DNA from: Chryseobacterium vaccae
GTDB taxonomy: Bacteria; Bacteroidota; Bacteroidia; Flavobacteriales; Weeksellaceae
NCBI RefSeq assembly: GCF_009602705.1
Contig: NZ_VSWH01000001.1
Location: 1,054,001 to 1,118,000 of the forward strand
Length of the DNA: 64,000 nt
Direction of reading: 5' to 3'
Positions 50,423 through 59,445 of this stretch are shown here, in pieces (position 1 is the first letter of the stretch; the number at the start of each line of letters is the position of its first letter). The position numbers and the translations under genes were made by a program. The notes under the pieces were generated by a model. That model was not told the origin of the DNA. It did not search any database and worked only from the letters and a program-made list of their open reading frames with translations.

Positions 50423-53386
50423 TTACTTTTTAATCTGCTTTTTAACCTCTTTTGCTTCTGCTACGATTTCAGGGAAATCTTTATAATTTTCAATGATCTG
50501 ATCGCAGGTATAGCTTGCCTGGTAATTATCTTTCAGTCCGACATAGTTTTTCGCCATCAGCACCAGTGCTTTAGCTCCCCAATAGTCTTCTGATGCATAG
50601 TTATTGGCCAGCTTAAAGATTGTCTCATTAGAAGACTTGTAAGCCTTTCCTTTATTCTGATAGTACGCTTTTGCATACAATGCTTCTGCAGCTACCGATG
50701 TATTGGATGATTTCTCAAGAGAAGTATACGAAGCCTGGGCATCTTTATCTTTCCCTGAATTCATCAAACTTCTTGCTTTGATCACTTTAGCAGTTTCAAT
50801 AACTGCCGCAGAGTTTTTCGTATTGGCAATCACAGCATCAGCCAGTTTTTCAGCCTGAGAGAAGTTTTTCTCATCCGCATACAGCTTCATCAGCTCAACA
50901 TTGGCGTAGTTTTTAATGCCGATATCTGAAGAATTTTTGATGTTTTCAAGGTACTTCTTGGCCTCAGCAGTATTTCCTTGCGCGATAAAGATTTGAGCTA
51001 AACGAGTTTGTGCATCATCCTGGTAATCATTCTGAATTCCAGCCACTTCCTGCAAAACAAGTAAAGCTTTAGTTGAATTATTGGTTTGGTAATAACTTTC
51101 TCCTAATTCATACTTCGCCTGGTATAGTCCCTCACCTGTAGGATTTTGGGTCAGGTACTTCTCATAATAAGAAATTGCATTTTTATAATCTTTCTTCGTG
51201 AAATATTGTTTTCCTGTTGAAAGGTTGATCTCATCGATTTCAGAAGCATCCACATTCACCCCGATATTTCTGGCAAAATTTTCATATCCGGAAACATCTC
51301 CGTTTTTAGTGAAAATAGGTTTGGCAGCCTGAACGATCTTGCTGGCGTACGCTGTATTTTTATACTGCTCTCCGAGTGATTTCAGTTCAGAAAGCGCTTT
51401 ATCATTCTGATTCTGGTCGATATAATTCTGCGCTCTGTATATAGAAGCATTAGCAATAAGATCTTTATCCGAAGACGTTTTAATTACCTTTCCGAAATAA
51501 TCATTGGAATTGGTATAATCATCCTGAGCTGCATAAGCTGCTCCTATTTCGTACTGCGCATCATCATAATATTCAGAACTTGGATATTTGGATAAAAGGT
51601 TCTTCATATTCGTGATCTTAGCCTGTGTATCACCTTTAAATCCTAAAGCCATAGCCTTCTGATACAAGGTATAATCTGTAGCATCTTCATTTTTATCATA
51701 AATAGCAATCGCTTCATTCAGATCATTGTTAGCATAATGAATATCTGCCAGACGAAGTTCCGCATCATTCTTGAATTCAGGCTTTGGATTGTTCAGATAC
51801 TGCTTGAAATAAGTTGCTGCTTGGCCAAATTTCTTGGATTTGAAATAAGCATATCCTAAATCGTATGATAATTGCTGCTTTTCAGGGAAATTTTCATTCA
51901 ACAGTTTTTCGTAGCGTACAATGGCAGACGGGTAATTTCCTTTCTGGTAATACACCTGTCCCAGCCAGTATAATGCCCTGTTATAAAATTCTTTATTGAT
52001 GCTGAATCCTAAACTTCTGAGGAAATATTTTTCCGCTTCATCATAATTTCCTTTGTTGAATTCTTCCGTTCCTAAAAGATAAGAAACCTCCTGATCCACC
52101 TTGTTGATCTCCGGAGTAGAACTCTGTAATTTATCAATAGCGTTCAGGGTTTCCTGGTAGTTTCCGGAATACAGATAAGATTTTACCAGAAGCGATCTCA
52201 TTTCCGGAGCATTCGCATCATTCTGGTTGTTGTTGATATAGCTTTGAATTACCGCAGACGGACTTTCAAACGGGTTTCCGATATCGTAACTAAGCTTGGC
52301 GTACTGTTCGTGAGCCAGTTTTTTTACTTTTGCATCATAATCCATCTGATAAGAAGAACGGAATGCGGAAAGGCCTTCCTGCTTTTTATCTACCGCCAGA
52401 TAAGCATTTCCTAACTGATAGTAAGCATTCTGAGCCAGCGCAGAATTACTGTTAAGAAGCTGGTTATAATAAGAAACCGCTTCATCATATTTTTTCAGCT
52501 GAGCTGCGACAAAACCCATTTCATACAGGTCATTTTCAGACGGGTTCTGCTGTACATTTAAATAGTCTTTCAGATGCGGATAGGCCGAAGTGTAATCATT
52601 TTTCATGAAATAACTTTCCCCGATGATCTTGTGAACTTCTGCTTTATAAGATTCAGAAATATTTTCGTTCAGCAATGCATTCCCTTCAGTAATAGCCTGA
52701 TCATAGTTCTTATCATTATAGTACATCTGTACATAATAAGGACGGACAAGCTTGGAGAATTTTGGGTCGTCTTTTACAGAGTCAAAATATTGGAAAGCCC
52801 GGTCATTCTGCCTGTTGGAATAATAAAGATGTCCCAGCATATAGGCGATATCCCCTTTCTGCGACTGATCAGCCGTTTTATAGGCTTCTTCCAGAGCATC
52901 AGTAGCCCCTTTAGAATCACCGGTCATGAACTTGGCATACCCCAATTTCAGAATATACTGTGTATTTTCTTCTTTTGAAAGCTGATACTGATTCACCTTT
53001 TTCAAGGTTTCCAACGCTTTGTCAAAATCTTTTTTAGCCAGATAATAATCCGCCAACGGAAGATTGGCCTGAGCAAAATAAGCAGAATTCGGATATTCTT
53101 TCATGAAAGCCGTTAATCCTTCTTCAGCATGATTTTTCTGAAGGATAACCCCAATCACATTATCAAAAAACTGTGCTGCCTCTTTTTTTGAACGTGACAA
53201 ATTCTGATTGTAGAAATATTGTCTTGCATATTCATATTGGGAAGCATTGTATATTTTGGTCTGATAAAGATTTTCAGCTAGATTGAATCTGTAATTTTCT
53301 TTCTGTGTAAAATATTGAGACTGTTGAGCATCGGAAATTCCGAAATAAATGACCGCAGCCGCTAAAAGTATTTTTTTTGATTTCAT
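50423..53386 (-). CDS. Large exported tetratricopeptide repeat protein
   Basis: 987 aa with a signal peptide (KKILLAAAVIYFGISDAQ). The rest is about 22 TPR-like units with the usual W/L-G-Y-A-F-A-P pattern, for example AYYQLGNAYLAVDKKQEGLS, ALYWLGQVYYQKGNYPSAIV, LSYDLGYAYFKSKKFGQAAT and AKYELGESYYQTNNSTKALL. It has no catalytic domain. It is probably a periplasmic scaffold and is cotranscribed with the following barrel protein. The length is large for the family but regular. Confidence 0.9.
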   Translation of the reverse strand: MKSKKILLAAAVIYFGISDAQQSQYFTQKENYRFNLAENLYQTKIYNASQYEYARQYFYNQNLSRSKKEAAQFFDNVIGVILQKNHAEEGLTAFMKEYPNSAYFAQANLPLADYYLAKKDFDKALETLKKVNQYQLSKEENTQYILKLGYAKFMTGDSKGATDALEEAYKTADQSQKGDIAYMLGHLYYSNRQNDRAFQYFDSVKDDPKFSKLVRPYYVQMYYNDKNYDQAITEGNALLNENISESYKAEVHKIIGESYFMKNDYTSAYPHLKDYLNVQQNPSENDLYEMGFVAAQLKKYDEAVSYYNQLLNSNSALAQNAYYQLGNAYLAVDKKQEGLSAFRSSYQMDYDAKVKKLAHEQYAKLSYDIGNPFESPSAVIQSYINNNQNDANAPEMRSLLVKSYLYSGNYQETLNAIDKLQSSTPEINKVDQEVSYLLGTEEFNKGNYDEAEKYFLRSLGFSINKEFYNRALYWLGQVYYQKGNYPSAIVRYEKLLNENFPEKQQLSYDLGYAYFKSKKFGQAATYFKQYLNNPKPEFKNDAELRLADIHYANNDLNEAIAIYDKNEDATDYTLYQKAMALGFKGDTQAKITNMKNLLSKYPSSEYYDDAQYEIGAAYAAQDDYTNSNDYFGKVIKTSSDKDLIANASIYRAQNYIDQNQNDKALSELKSLGEQYKNTAYASKIVQAAKPIFTKNGDVSGYENFARNIGVNVDASEIDEINLSTGKQYFTKKDYKNAISYYEKYLTQNPTGEGLYQAKYELGESYYQTNNSTKALLVLQEVAGIQNDYQDDAQTRLAQIFIAQGNTAEAKKYLENIKNSSDIGIKNYANVELMKLYADEKNFSQAEKLADAVIANTKNSAAVIETAKVIKARSLMNSGKDKDAQASYTSLEKSSNTSVAAEALYAKAYYQNKGKAYKSSNETIFKLANNYASEDYWGAKALVLMAKNYVGLKDNYQASYTCDQIIENYKDFPEIVAEAKEVKKQIKK

Positions 53387-53524
53387 TCTTTTTTGAATAA
53401 AAAAATTAGTCTATTATATCAACGAAAGTATTGAAAACTTATTGCTTAAACAAGTCTGCGGCGGGAGTTTAAGGAAAAATATGGAAAATTTAGCTATTTT
53501 TTAACATACTTTTATAATTATCAT

Positions 53525-53532
53525 TACTTTTG
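53525..53532 (+). promoter_or_regulatory. -7 element of the APC permease gene
   Basis: TACTTTTG matches TAnnTTTG 29 bases before the ATG at 53562. TTTA at 53500 could be a weak -33 box (21-base spacer). Confidence 0.5.
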
Positions 53533-53561
53533 TTTTTTTTCAAATCAAATATAGTTATTGG

Positions 53562-55238
53562 ATGAATCAACTTTTTAGAAGAAAAATCTACTCAGATACG
53601 GACACCTCAACGGGTCTCTTAAGGGTATTGGGAGTATGGGACATTGTATTTTTTGGTATTGCGGCCATCATAGGTGCAGGAAGTTTCAGCAGCTTAGGTG
53701 AAGCCGTTTTCAGAGGAGGTCCCGGTGTTATCCTTCTATATTTGATATGTGGATTTGCCTGCGGATTTACAGCGTTATGTTATGCTGAATTTGCCAGCAG
53801 AATCCCTACGGCCGGCTCAGCGTACACCTATGCTTATGCCAGTTTCGGGGAGCTTATTGCCTGGATTATCGGCTGGGCACTGATCATGGAATATTCTTTC
53901 GGCAATATTTACGTGGCCTTTTCATGGTCTGATTATTTCACCAGCTTTTTAGAGCGTCTCGGAATGCACATTCCTGATTATCTTACCTGCAGTTATACTG
54001 AAGCCCGGAAAGCTTTCCAAAACGGTTCTGAAAATAAAGAGTTACTCAATGCATGGAAAAGCGCTCCGCTAATCGGAAGCCTGAAGTTTATCGTAGACAT
54101 TCCGGCTTTGGTCATTAATGGCTTGATTACTTGGCTTTGCTATGTTGGTGTAAAAGAAAGTAAGAATTTCAACAACTCTCTTGTGATCTTAAAACTGGCT
54201 GTTATTGTACTGGTAATACTTGTTGGTTGTGCATATGTAAATAGCGAAAACTGGACTCCAGTCAGCCCGGTAACAGGAACACCATCCTTTATGCCTAATG
54301 GTTTTGCCGGAGTAATGAGTGCTGTTTCGGGGGTATTTTTTGCCTACATTGGCTTTGATGCTTTAAGTGTACTGTCTGAAGAAACCAAAGATCCGCAGAA
54401 AACCTTACCTAAAGGAATGATCATCTCTCTTGTTCTGTGTACTTTTATCTATATCGCCCTGACCCTTGTTCTTACAGGAATGGTAGATTACAGGAAGTTT
54501 GACGGAGTTGGAGATCCTCTTTCTTTTATATTTGAAAAAACCAATGCCAATGTAGCATGGATGGAACTTGTTGTTTCTTTTGTGGCTATCGTTGCTATTA
54601 CCACTGTACTTTTGGTGTTCCAGATGGGGCAGCCGAGAATCTGGTATGCGATGAGCCGTGACGGACTGATGCCTCAGAGATTTCAGAAAGTACATCCTAA
54701 ATATAAAACACCTTCTTACGCCACTATTGTAACAGGAATTGTAGTAGGAATCCCTATTTTATTTACCGATAAAACTTTCATCCTGGATTTCACCAGTATA
54801 GGAACGATATTCGCATTTGTATTAGTTTGTGCAGGAGTATTGCTTCTTCCGGCCAAAGAAAAAATTAAAGGAAGATTTCACCTTCCGTATGTAAACGGAA
54901 AGATTATTTTCCCTGTCATTTTCATTGGTGGATTAGCCGCTTTCTATTACTGGCAGCCGGAGTTTTTCGATAACCTTATGAACTGGAAAGATCCCAAAGA
55001 AGGTGAATTCAGAGCTTCGATCTTCTTCTTTATCCTGATCAACCTTGTTTTGTGTATTGTTACATTTATCAAGAATCTGTCTCTGATCCCGCTGATCGGC
55101 TTAAGCTCATGTCTTTATCTTCTTACCGGAATGAGCCACGACAACTGGTTCTGGTTCGGATTATGGTTTGCCATAGGAATGGTAATTTACTTCGGCTATG
55201 GCTACAGAAACAGTAAGCTTCGAAAAGAAATAAAATAA
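53562..55238 (+). CDS. APC family amino acid permease (cationic amino acid transporter type)
   Basis: 558 aa with 12-14 membrane helices. The first helix carries GIAAIIGAGSFSSLGEA, the substrate-binding G-A-G motif of APC transporters; further family phrases are CYAEFASRIPTAGSAYTYAY, GYDALSVLSEETKDPQKTLPKGMI-type FIGFDALSVLSEETKDP and RIWYAMSRDGLMP. The overall form matches the CAT/YfnA-like group, which imports amino acids across the inner membrane. A long C-terminal part with extra helices is normal for CAT. It is monocistronic between a -7 element and a terminator. Confidence 0.92.
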   Translation: MNQLFRRKIYSDTDTSTGLLRVLGVWDIVFFGIAAIIGAGSFSSLGEAVFRGGPGVILLYLICGFACGFTALCYAEFASRIPTAGSAYTYAYASFGELIAWIIGWALIMEYSFGNIYVAFSWSDYFTSFLERLGMHIPDYLTCSYTEARKAFQNGSENKELLNAWKSAPLIGSLKFIVDIPALVINGLITWLCYVGVKESKNFNNSLVILKLAVIVLVILVGCAYVNSENWTPVSPVTGTPSFMPNGFAGVMSAVSGVFFAYIGFDALSVLSEETKDPQKTLPKGMIISLVLCTFIYIALTLVLTGMVDYRKFDGVGDPLSFIFEKTNANVAWMELVVSFVAIVAITTVLLVFQMGQPRIWYAMSRDGLMPQRFQKVHPKYKTPSYATIVTGIVVGIPILFTDKTFILDFTSIGTIFAFVLVCAGVLLLPAKEKIKGRFHLPYVNGKIIFPVIFIGGLAAFYYWQPEFFDNLMNWKDPKEGEFRASIFFFILINLVLCIVTFIKNLSLIPLIGLSSCLYLLTGMSHDNWFWFGLWFAIGMVIYFGYGYRNSKLRKEIK

Positions 55239-55257
55239 ACGATATATTTCAGAAAAT

Positions 55258-55296
55258 AAAAAGGGCGAAAAGGCAGATCTGCAGTTTCGCCCTTTT
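55258..55296. terminator. Intrinsic terminator after the APC permease
   Basis: The 11-12 bp stem AAAAGGGCGAAA / TTTCGCCCTTTT is perfect, with a 14-nt loop and flanking A and T tracts. Confidence 0.88.
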
Positions 55297-55367
55297 ACTT
55301 TTTAACGCTATAAAAAATCGGCAGAATTATTGCTTTAACTTACTGAACAACATCAAACTACTTCACC

Positions 55368-55712
55368 ATGTCAGAAAGAATAAAAACTTACAGAGAATTT
55401 TATCAGTTCTATCTTACTGAGCACAGGAAAATGGGAACCCGAATTTTTCACTTTATCGGAACCCTGCTTATCTTTGTGGTCATCTGGTATGTCATCAGCT
55501 CCGGAAAAGAACGATTTTTATGGTACATTCCGATCTTTGGATACGGTTTTGCATGGTTCAGTCATGCTGTTATTGAAAAAAATAAACCGGCTACTTTCAG
55601 ATATCCTTTATGGTCCTTAATCTCGGATTTCAGGCTATTTTTTGAATTATTGATTGGAAAACAGAAGTTCACAGGTATTGAAGCCAAACCGAAAGAATCC
55701 ACCAAATTATAA
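55368..55712 (+). CDS. DUF962 (Mpo1-like) small membrane protein
   Basis: 114 aa. It has the family's cardinal pattern: FYLTEHRKMGTRIFHFIGT, a hydrophobic helix, then IPIFGYGFAWFSHAVIEKNKP and PLWSLISDFRLFF. The conserved His residues at the ends of helices (EHR, FHF, SHAV) match the proposed metal-dependent dioxygenase site of yeast Mpo1, which shortens long-chain 2-hydroxy fatty acids. It is probably an inner-membrane protein. It stands alone; there is no obvious terminator because repeats follow. Confidence 0.88.
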   Translation: MSERIKTYREFYQFYLTEHRKMGTRIFHFIGTLLIFVVIWYVISSGKERFLWYIPIFGYGFAWFSHAVIEKNKPATFRYPLWSLISDFRLFFELLIGKQKFTGIEAKPKESTKL

Positions 55713-56138
55713 TGCTATTGAATTTTGTGTGAAAATTTGCTGTTTTTTTGAAACGCAAAGTTCATTTATAGGCAAAGCACATTTCAGGCAGCAAAGTGTA
55801 GATTCAACTCTGGTGATTCGATGAAGCTGTAGACCAGCCTTCAGCTAATTAGTCAGAGTTATAAAAGCTTACTGAAAATCTTCGGTTTTCTTGCGCCCTA
55901 AAAGCAGCATAATCATTAAAAGCCTTGCGACTTTGCGGTGAATCTGCGAAGATCTGTGAGAATTAAAAAACCTAAAATCTGTGTATTCTGTGCAATCTGT
56001 GGGGAATCTGTTTGTATTGATACTTTTTTTGAAATGCAAAGCCTGAGCCTCTTTCAAAAAGTATAGGAAAATGACAAGCAGATTGATAAGATAAATAACT
56101 GTAATGTTATTCATACTTACAAAATTTAATGCGTATGA
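55713..56138. repeat. Gene-free gap with dispersed intergenic repeats
   Basis: Bases 55735-55815 carry TGAAACGCAAAGTTC and GTGTAGATTCAACTC. Bases 55872-55930 read CTGAAAATCTTCGGTTTTC and TTGCGCCCTAAAAGC, a diverged copy of the core at 28028. Bases 55938-56010 hold several AATCTGTGNGAATCTG-like units. No gene is seen. Confidence 0.65.
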
Positions 56139-56597
56139 TTAATATTGCTTTTCAAGAATATCATAATGAACAGTATTGATTACTTTTTCTGCTAAGGTAT
56201 CTCCAGCAACTTTAATATGCTCAGGGATATAGGAGGATAATGTAATCGTTTTATCTTTATTTAAAGTAACAACAGACTCTTCCAGAACCTGATCTCCCAC
56301 ATAAAACTGAATCCTGTTTTCAGTTATTTTCCAGAAAGAAAGTCTTGGCTCAGTTGGTGTACAATTCCCGGAACTTCCTTCTATACGGTTATAAACTGCA
56401 AACCCGTCTTCTCTGATGGAATAATTCCTCATCAAACGGCAATCATCAAAATCTTTCACCACTTTTTTACCCTCTTCATAAAATCCGGCCTCTTTCAGTT
56501 TCCAGAATCCGATAACATCCTCTTTTTTTATTTTTTGTGCATTACACAGAAAAACCGCTGTAAAAAACAATATACCTGCTCCAATTCTATTCCTCAT
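56139..56597 (-). CDS. Secreted lipocalin-like protein
   Basis: 152 aa. The signal peptide ends CNAQ (residue 21). The barrel opening VIGFWKLKEAGFYEEGKK has the G-x-W of lipocalin-like domains; strands SIREDGFAVYN, LSFWKITENRIQFYV and KTITLSSYI follow. It is a single-domain, calycin-type protein common in Bacteroidetes; the ligand is unknown. It stands alone. Confidence 0.65.
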   Translation of the reverse strand: MRNRIGAGILFFTAVFLCNAQKIKKEDVIGFWKLKEAGFYEEGKKVVKDFDDCRLMRNYSIREDGFAVYNRIEGSSGNCTPTEPRLSFWKITENRIQFYVGDQVLEESVVTLNKDKTITLSSYIPEHIKVAGDTLAEKVINTVHYDILEKQY

Positions 56598-56862
56598 TGA
56601 TCTTTTTATTTTGAAAAACGAAGATACAATAATATTACTGTCTTATGAGGGAGGAATATTCGAATTACAAGAAAGGGCCATAGGTACACTTTAATTTCTT
56701 TACTCCACATTCACGTTAATGTTGTTTAATTCTATACAATTGTTTCTTTTGGTTAAAATATTAAGAATATTAAAATTGAATCGTTAAAAATTAATGAACC
56801 AGAGAAAATCTATAGAAAAAATTTCGGCATGGTAATTGTCAATTAGGCCTTAAAATAAGTTT

Positions 56863-57474
56863 ATGAAAAGTATCACAACCATTCTAAAAGGAGCTGTTCC
56901 TGCACTAGCATTATTCACCGTAACGCAATGTACAACAGCCAATGCAGCAGGAGCCGATGAAAAAACATTCATTGTAGGACCGGAAACTGCCGATTGTACC
57001 GGAGTAGCTCCAATGAAATGTCTTCAGGTAAAAGAAAAAGCTTCAGAAAACTGGACTAACTTCTACACCAACATTGAAGGATTCACCTACGAACCTGGAT
57101 ATGAATACGTTCTGAAAGTGAAGACAGAGAAAATCGCCAATCCTCCGGCTGACGGATCCTCTATAAAATATACATTGGTAAAACAAGTTTCCAAAACGAA
57201 GAAAAATACAGCCAATGCCGGTGAAAAAACCTTAATCGTAGGAGCTCAAACTGTAGACTGCTCTGCCGGGGCAGGACGTATGAAATGCATGCAGGTAAAA
57301 GAGAGTGCTTCAGAAAGCTGGACTAATTTCTACTCTCAGATTGAAGGATTCACTTACGAGCCTGGATATGAATATGTTCTGAAAGTGAAAACAGAGAAAA
57401 TTGCCAATCCTCCGGCTGATGCTTCTTCTATAAAATATACCCTGATAGAACAGGTTTCTAAAACTAAAAAATAA
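56863..57474 (+). CDS. Lipoprotein with two tandem DUF4377 domains
   Basis: 203 aa. A lipoprotein signal ends in FTVTQC (Cys23). Two DUF4377 units follow (residues 32-113 and 121-203), each with a C...MKCxQVKExAS block and IEGFTYEPGYEYVLKVKTEK then NPPAD. The two copies are about 80 percent identical at the protein level, so this is a recent internal duplication of about 250 bases; usual members have one unit. The role of DUF4377 is unknown, and similar domains occur with HslJ-like lipoproteins. A strong terminator follows. Confidence 0.85.
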   Translation: MKSITTILKGAVPALALFTVTQCTTANAAGADEKTFIVGPETADCTGVAPMKCLQVKEKASENWTNFYTNIEGFTYEPGYEYVLKVKTEKIANPPADGSSIKYTLVKQVSKTKKNTANAGEKTLIVGAQTVDCSAGAGRMKCMQVKESASESWTNFYSQIEGFTYEPGYEYVLKVKTEKIANPPADASSIKYTLIEQVSKTKK

Positions 57475-57479
57475 TTAAA

Positions 57480-57507
57480 AAAACGCCCGGCGAAGCCGGG
57501 CGTTTTT
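57480..57507 (+). terminator. Intrinsic terminator after the DUF4377 lipoprotein gene
   Basis: A perfect GC-rich 9-10 bp stem ACGCCCGGC / GCCGGGCGT with a 3-nt loop, followed by TTTT. Confidence 0.9.
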
Positions 57508-57659
57508 GATGGAAGCTGGAAAAAATGAGAATGGAAGTTAGTGTCGGATCAGAATATTAAACAGCTATTTTATTGACTTCATCAACACAATTTAAATGTA
57601 TTTATTTTTCAGTTCTTCAGGAACTTCCTTCTTATCCTTTCTCTGCTTTATTTCTTAGA

Positions 57660-58592
57660 TTAAGAGTTTTTCTGAGGTGGTTCCGGATATTTTCCTTTAG
57701 TGGCTTCTCCTACGGTATTGGCAGTAGTCATCGCCACTACCAGATCGTTCAGCATATTGCTTGCCGCAGTTGGTGAATTCGGAAGAAGGACAAGATTACT
57801 CCGGTTACTTGCTCCTACGGCATGTAAGGTATCGTAGTGCTGTGTAACGACGATCAGAGCAGATGCTTCATGAGAATTGATATCTACGTTATTCAACATC
57901 CGCACAGATTCCTCAAGACCTTTAGCAATTTCTCTTCTTTGATCTGCAATCCCCTGCCCCTGAAGTTTTTTAGATTCAGCTTCTGCTTTGGCTACCGCTA
58001 CAATTCTTATTCTTTGAGCTTCAGACTCATACTCTGCTGCTGTTTTTTCTCTTTCTGCTGCATTGATCCTGTTCATGGCATGTTTTACCTGTTCATCCGG
58101 ATCAATATCGGTTACCAGAGCTTTAATAATATCATATCCGTAACTGTTCATTGCTTCCTGAAGTTCACTTTTTACCGCTACTGCAATGTCATCTTTTCTT
58201 ACAAAAACATCATCCAGCTTTAGCTTGGGAACTTCAGCCCGAACAACGTCAAATACAAAAGAGGTAATCTGATTTTCCGGGTTTTCCAGACGGTAATAGG
58301 CGTCTCCTACCTGATTCCTGATCACCTGGTACTGAACCGATATTTTCATTTTGATGAATACGTTATCCAGTGTTTTGGTATCGATCATAACATCCAGTTG
58401 CTGAATTCTCAAATTCAGTCTTTTGGCGATCTGGTCAATAACCGGAATTTTAAGATGCAGCCCGGAATGTCTCACAGTCTGAAATTTTCCGAAACGCTCA
58501 ATAATAGCCGCTGTTTCCTGTTTAACCACAAAAAATGAAGCAAATAAAATAATCAGTCCGAAAAAAATAATGGGTGCTAAATAAAGACTCAT
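57660..58592 (-). CDS. SPFH/Band 7 family membrane protein (stomatin-like)
   Basis: 310 aa. An N-terminal membrane helix (APIIFFGLIILFASFFVV) is followed by the Band 7 domain: AIIERFGKFQTVRHSGLHLK, then SVQYQVIRNQVGDAYYRLEN, and MNRINAAEREKTAAEYESEA leading into a charged coiled coil. Such proteins oligomerise on the membrane, form microdomains and often control proteases. No NfeD or FtsH gene is adjacent here, so the partner is not known from context. The ATG at 58592 is back-to-back with the secreted protein at 58684. Confidence 0.92.
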   Translation of the reverse strand: MSLYLAPIIFFGLIILFASFFVVKQETAAIIERFGKFQTVRHSGLHLKIPVIDQIAKRLNLRIQQLDVMIDTKTLDNVFIKMKISVQYQVIRNQVGDAYYRLENPENQITSFVFDVVRAEVPKLKLDDVFVRKDDIAVAVKSELQEAMNSYGYDIIKALVTDIDPDEQVKHAMNRINAAEREKTAAEYESEAQRIRIVAVAKAEAESKKLQGQGIADQRREIAKGLEESVRMLNNVDINSHEASALIVVTQHYDTLHAVGASNRSNLVLLPNSPTAASNMLNDLVVAMTTANTVGEATKGKYPEPPQKNS

Positions 58593-58651
58593 AGTTTAAT
58601 TTTTAAGTATTAGTTATGATAAAGATAAAATAATTTTAGTTTTAAATCTGC

Positions 58652-58659
58652 TATATTTA
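58652..58659 (+). promoter_or_regulatory. -7-like element (TATATTTA) upstream of the 253-aa gene
   Basis: One mismatch to TAnnTTTG, 24 bases before the ATG at 58684, in the gap shared with the divergent SPFH gene. Confidence 0.3.
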
Positions 58660-58683
58660 CGACTAATAACCTTAAACTATACC

Positions 58684-59445
58684 ATGAAAATTATTCTATT
58701 AGCTTTACTACTGGCAATTTCCGGCTTACAGGCACAGCAGCATCAGCCTTATTACCCGCATCTGGATAATCTGTTTTTAAATAACAAAGAACATGAATAC
58801 AATTATTTCATTTATAATAAGACCAATCTGATCAAAGAACTCTTAAGAATCAGACAAAAAACATACTATAATAACTACTCTTTCAGCAGCAGCCCGAATG
58901 GTATCAGTTCATTTTCAGGTTTGGAAATTATTCCATTGCAGCAAAATATTGAAAACTTTCTTTCTACCGGTATTACCTTACAGCTACTCGGTGATAAAAA
59001 AACACATATTCAGATCACTTATACCGAGGCTTTTGGAAAGAAAGAAGGCAGCCAGAAAACCAACAGGGACTTTGACACTCTGGAATCAAACCTTGATATC
59101 TATGATAAGAATAAAGTAGCACTCTCTTTTCCTTTACAGATGCTGGCACCTTTTGTAACCAATAAAGATCTGAAAGGAGAATTTTTCATCTCAGAAATAG
59201 AAACATTTATTGCACAAGGTAAGAAGGCTGTTTTTATTGCTAAAGGAAATTTCTCTAAAGCTTTTTATCTGAAAAACAGCGGAGTAAACAGCCTGCTCAT
59301 CAAAAAAATAGTCTTTGAGTTGATCAACGACGAATTATCTGTCAAAGCCGTTTACCCGATTTCAAACGACTATTCGGGAAAATATGAATATTCTCCTGAT
59401 TCTCAAAATAATATCCTGATTTTAAAAATACCTTTTCAGCTTTAA
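58684..59445 (+). CDS. Secreted hypothetical protein (253 aa)
   Basis: A signal peptide (KIILLALLLAISGLQAQ) is followed by a Tyr/Asn-rich region (YYPHLDNLFLNNKEHEYNY) and a beta-rich body (ITLQLLGDKKTHIQITYTEA; IETFIAQGKKAVFIAKGNF). I do not recognise a family. It is in a shared promoter region with the SPFH gene and converges on dgt with no intervening base: its TAA ends at 59445 and the dgt stop begins at 59446. Confidence 0.6.
   Translation: MKIILLALLLAISGLQAQQHQPYYPHLDNLFLNNKEHEYNYFIYNKTNLIKELLRIRQKTYYNNYSFSSSPNGISSFSGLEIIPLQQNIENFLSTGITLQLLGDKKTHIQITYTEAFGKKEGSQKTNRDFDTLESNLDIYDKNKVALSFPLQMLAPFVTNKDLKGEFFISEIETFIAQGKKAVFIAKGNFSKAFYLKNSGVNSLLIKKIVFELINDELSVKAVYPISNDYSGKYEYSPDSQNNILILKIPFQL

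Noticed and set aside
55869..56114. Minus-strand frame of 81 codons between the DUF962 and lipocalin-like genes
   Set aside because: It consists of the AATCTGTG-type repeats and the inverted core repeat, and shows no domain.
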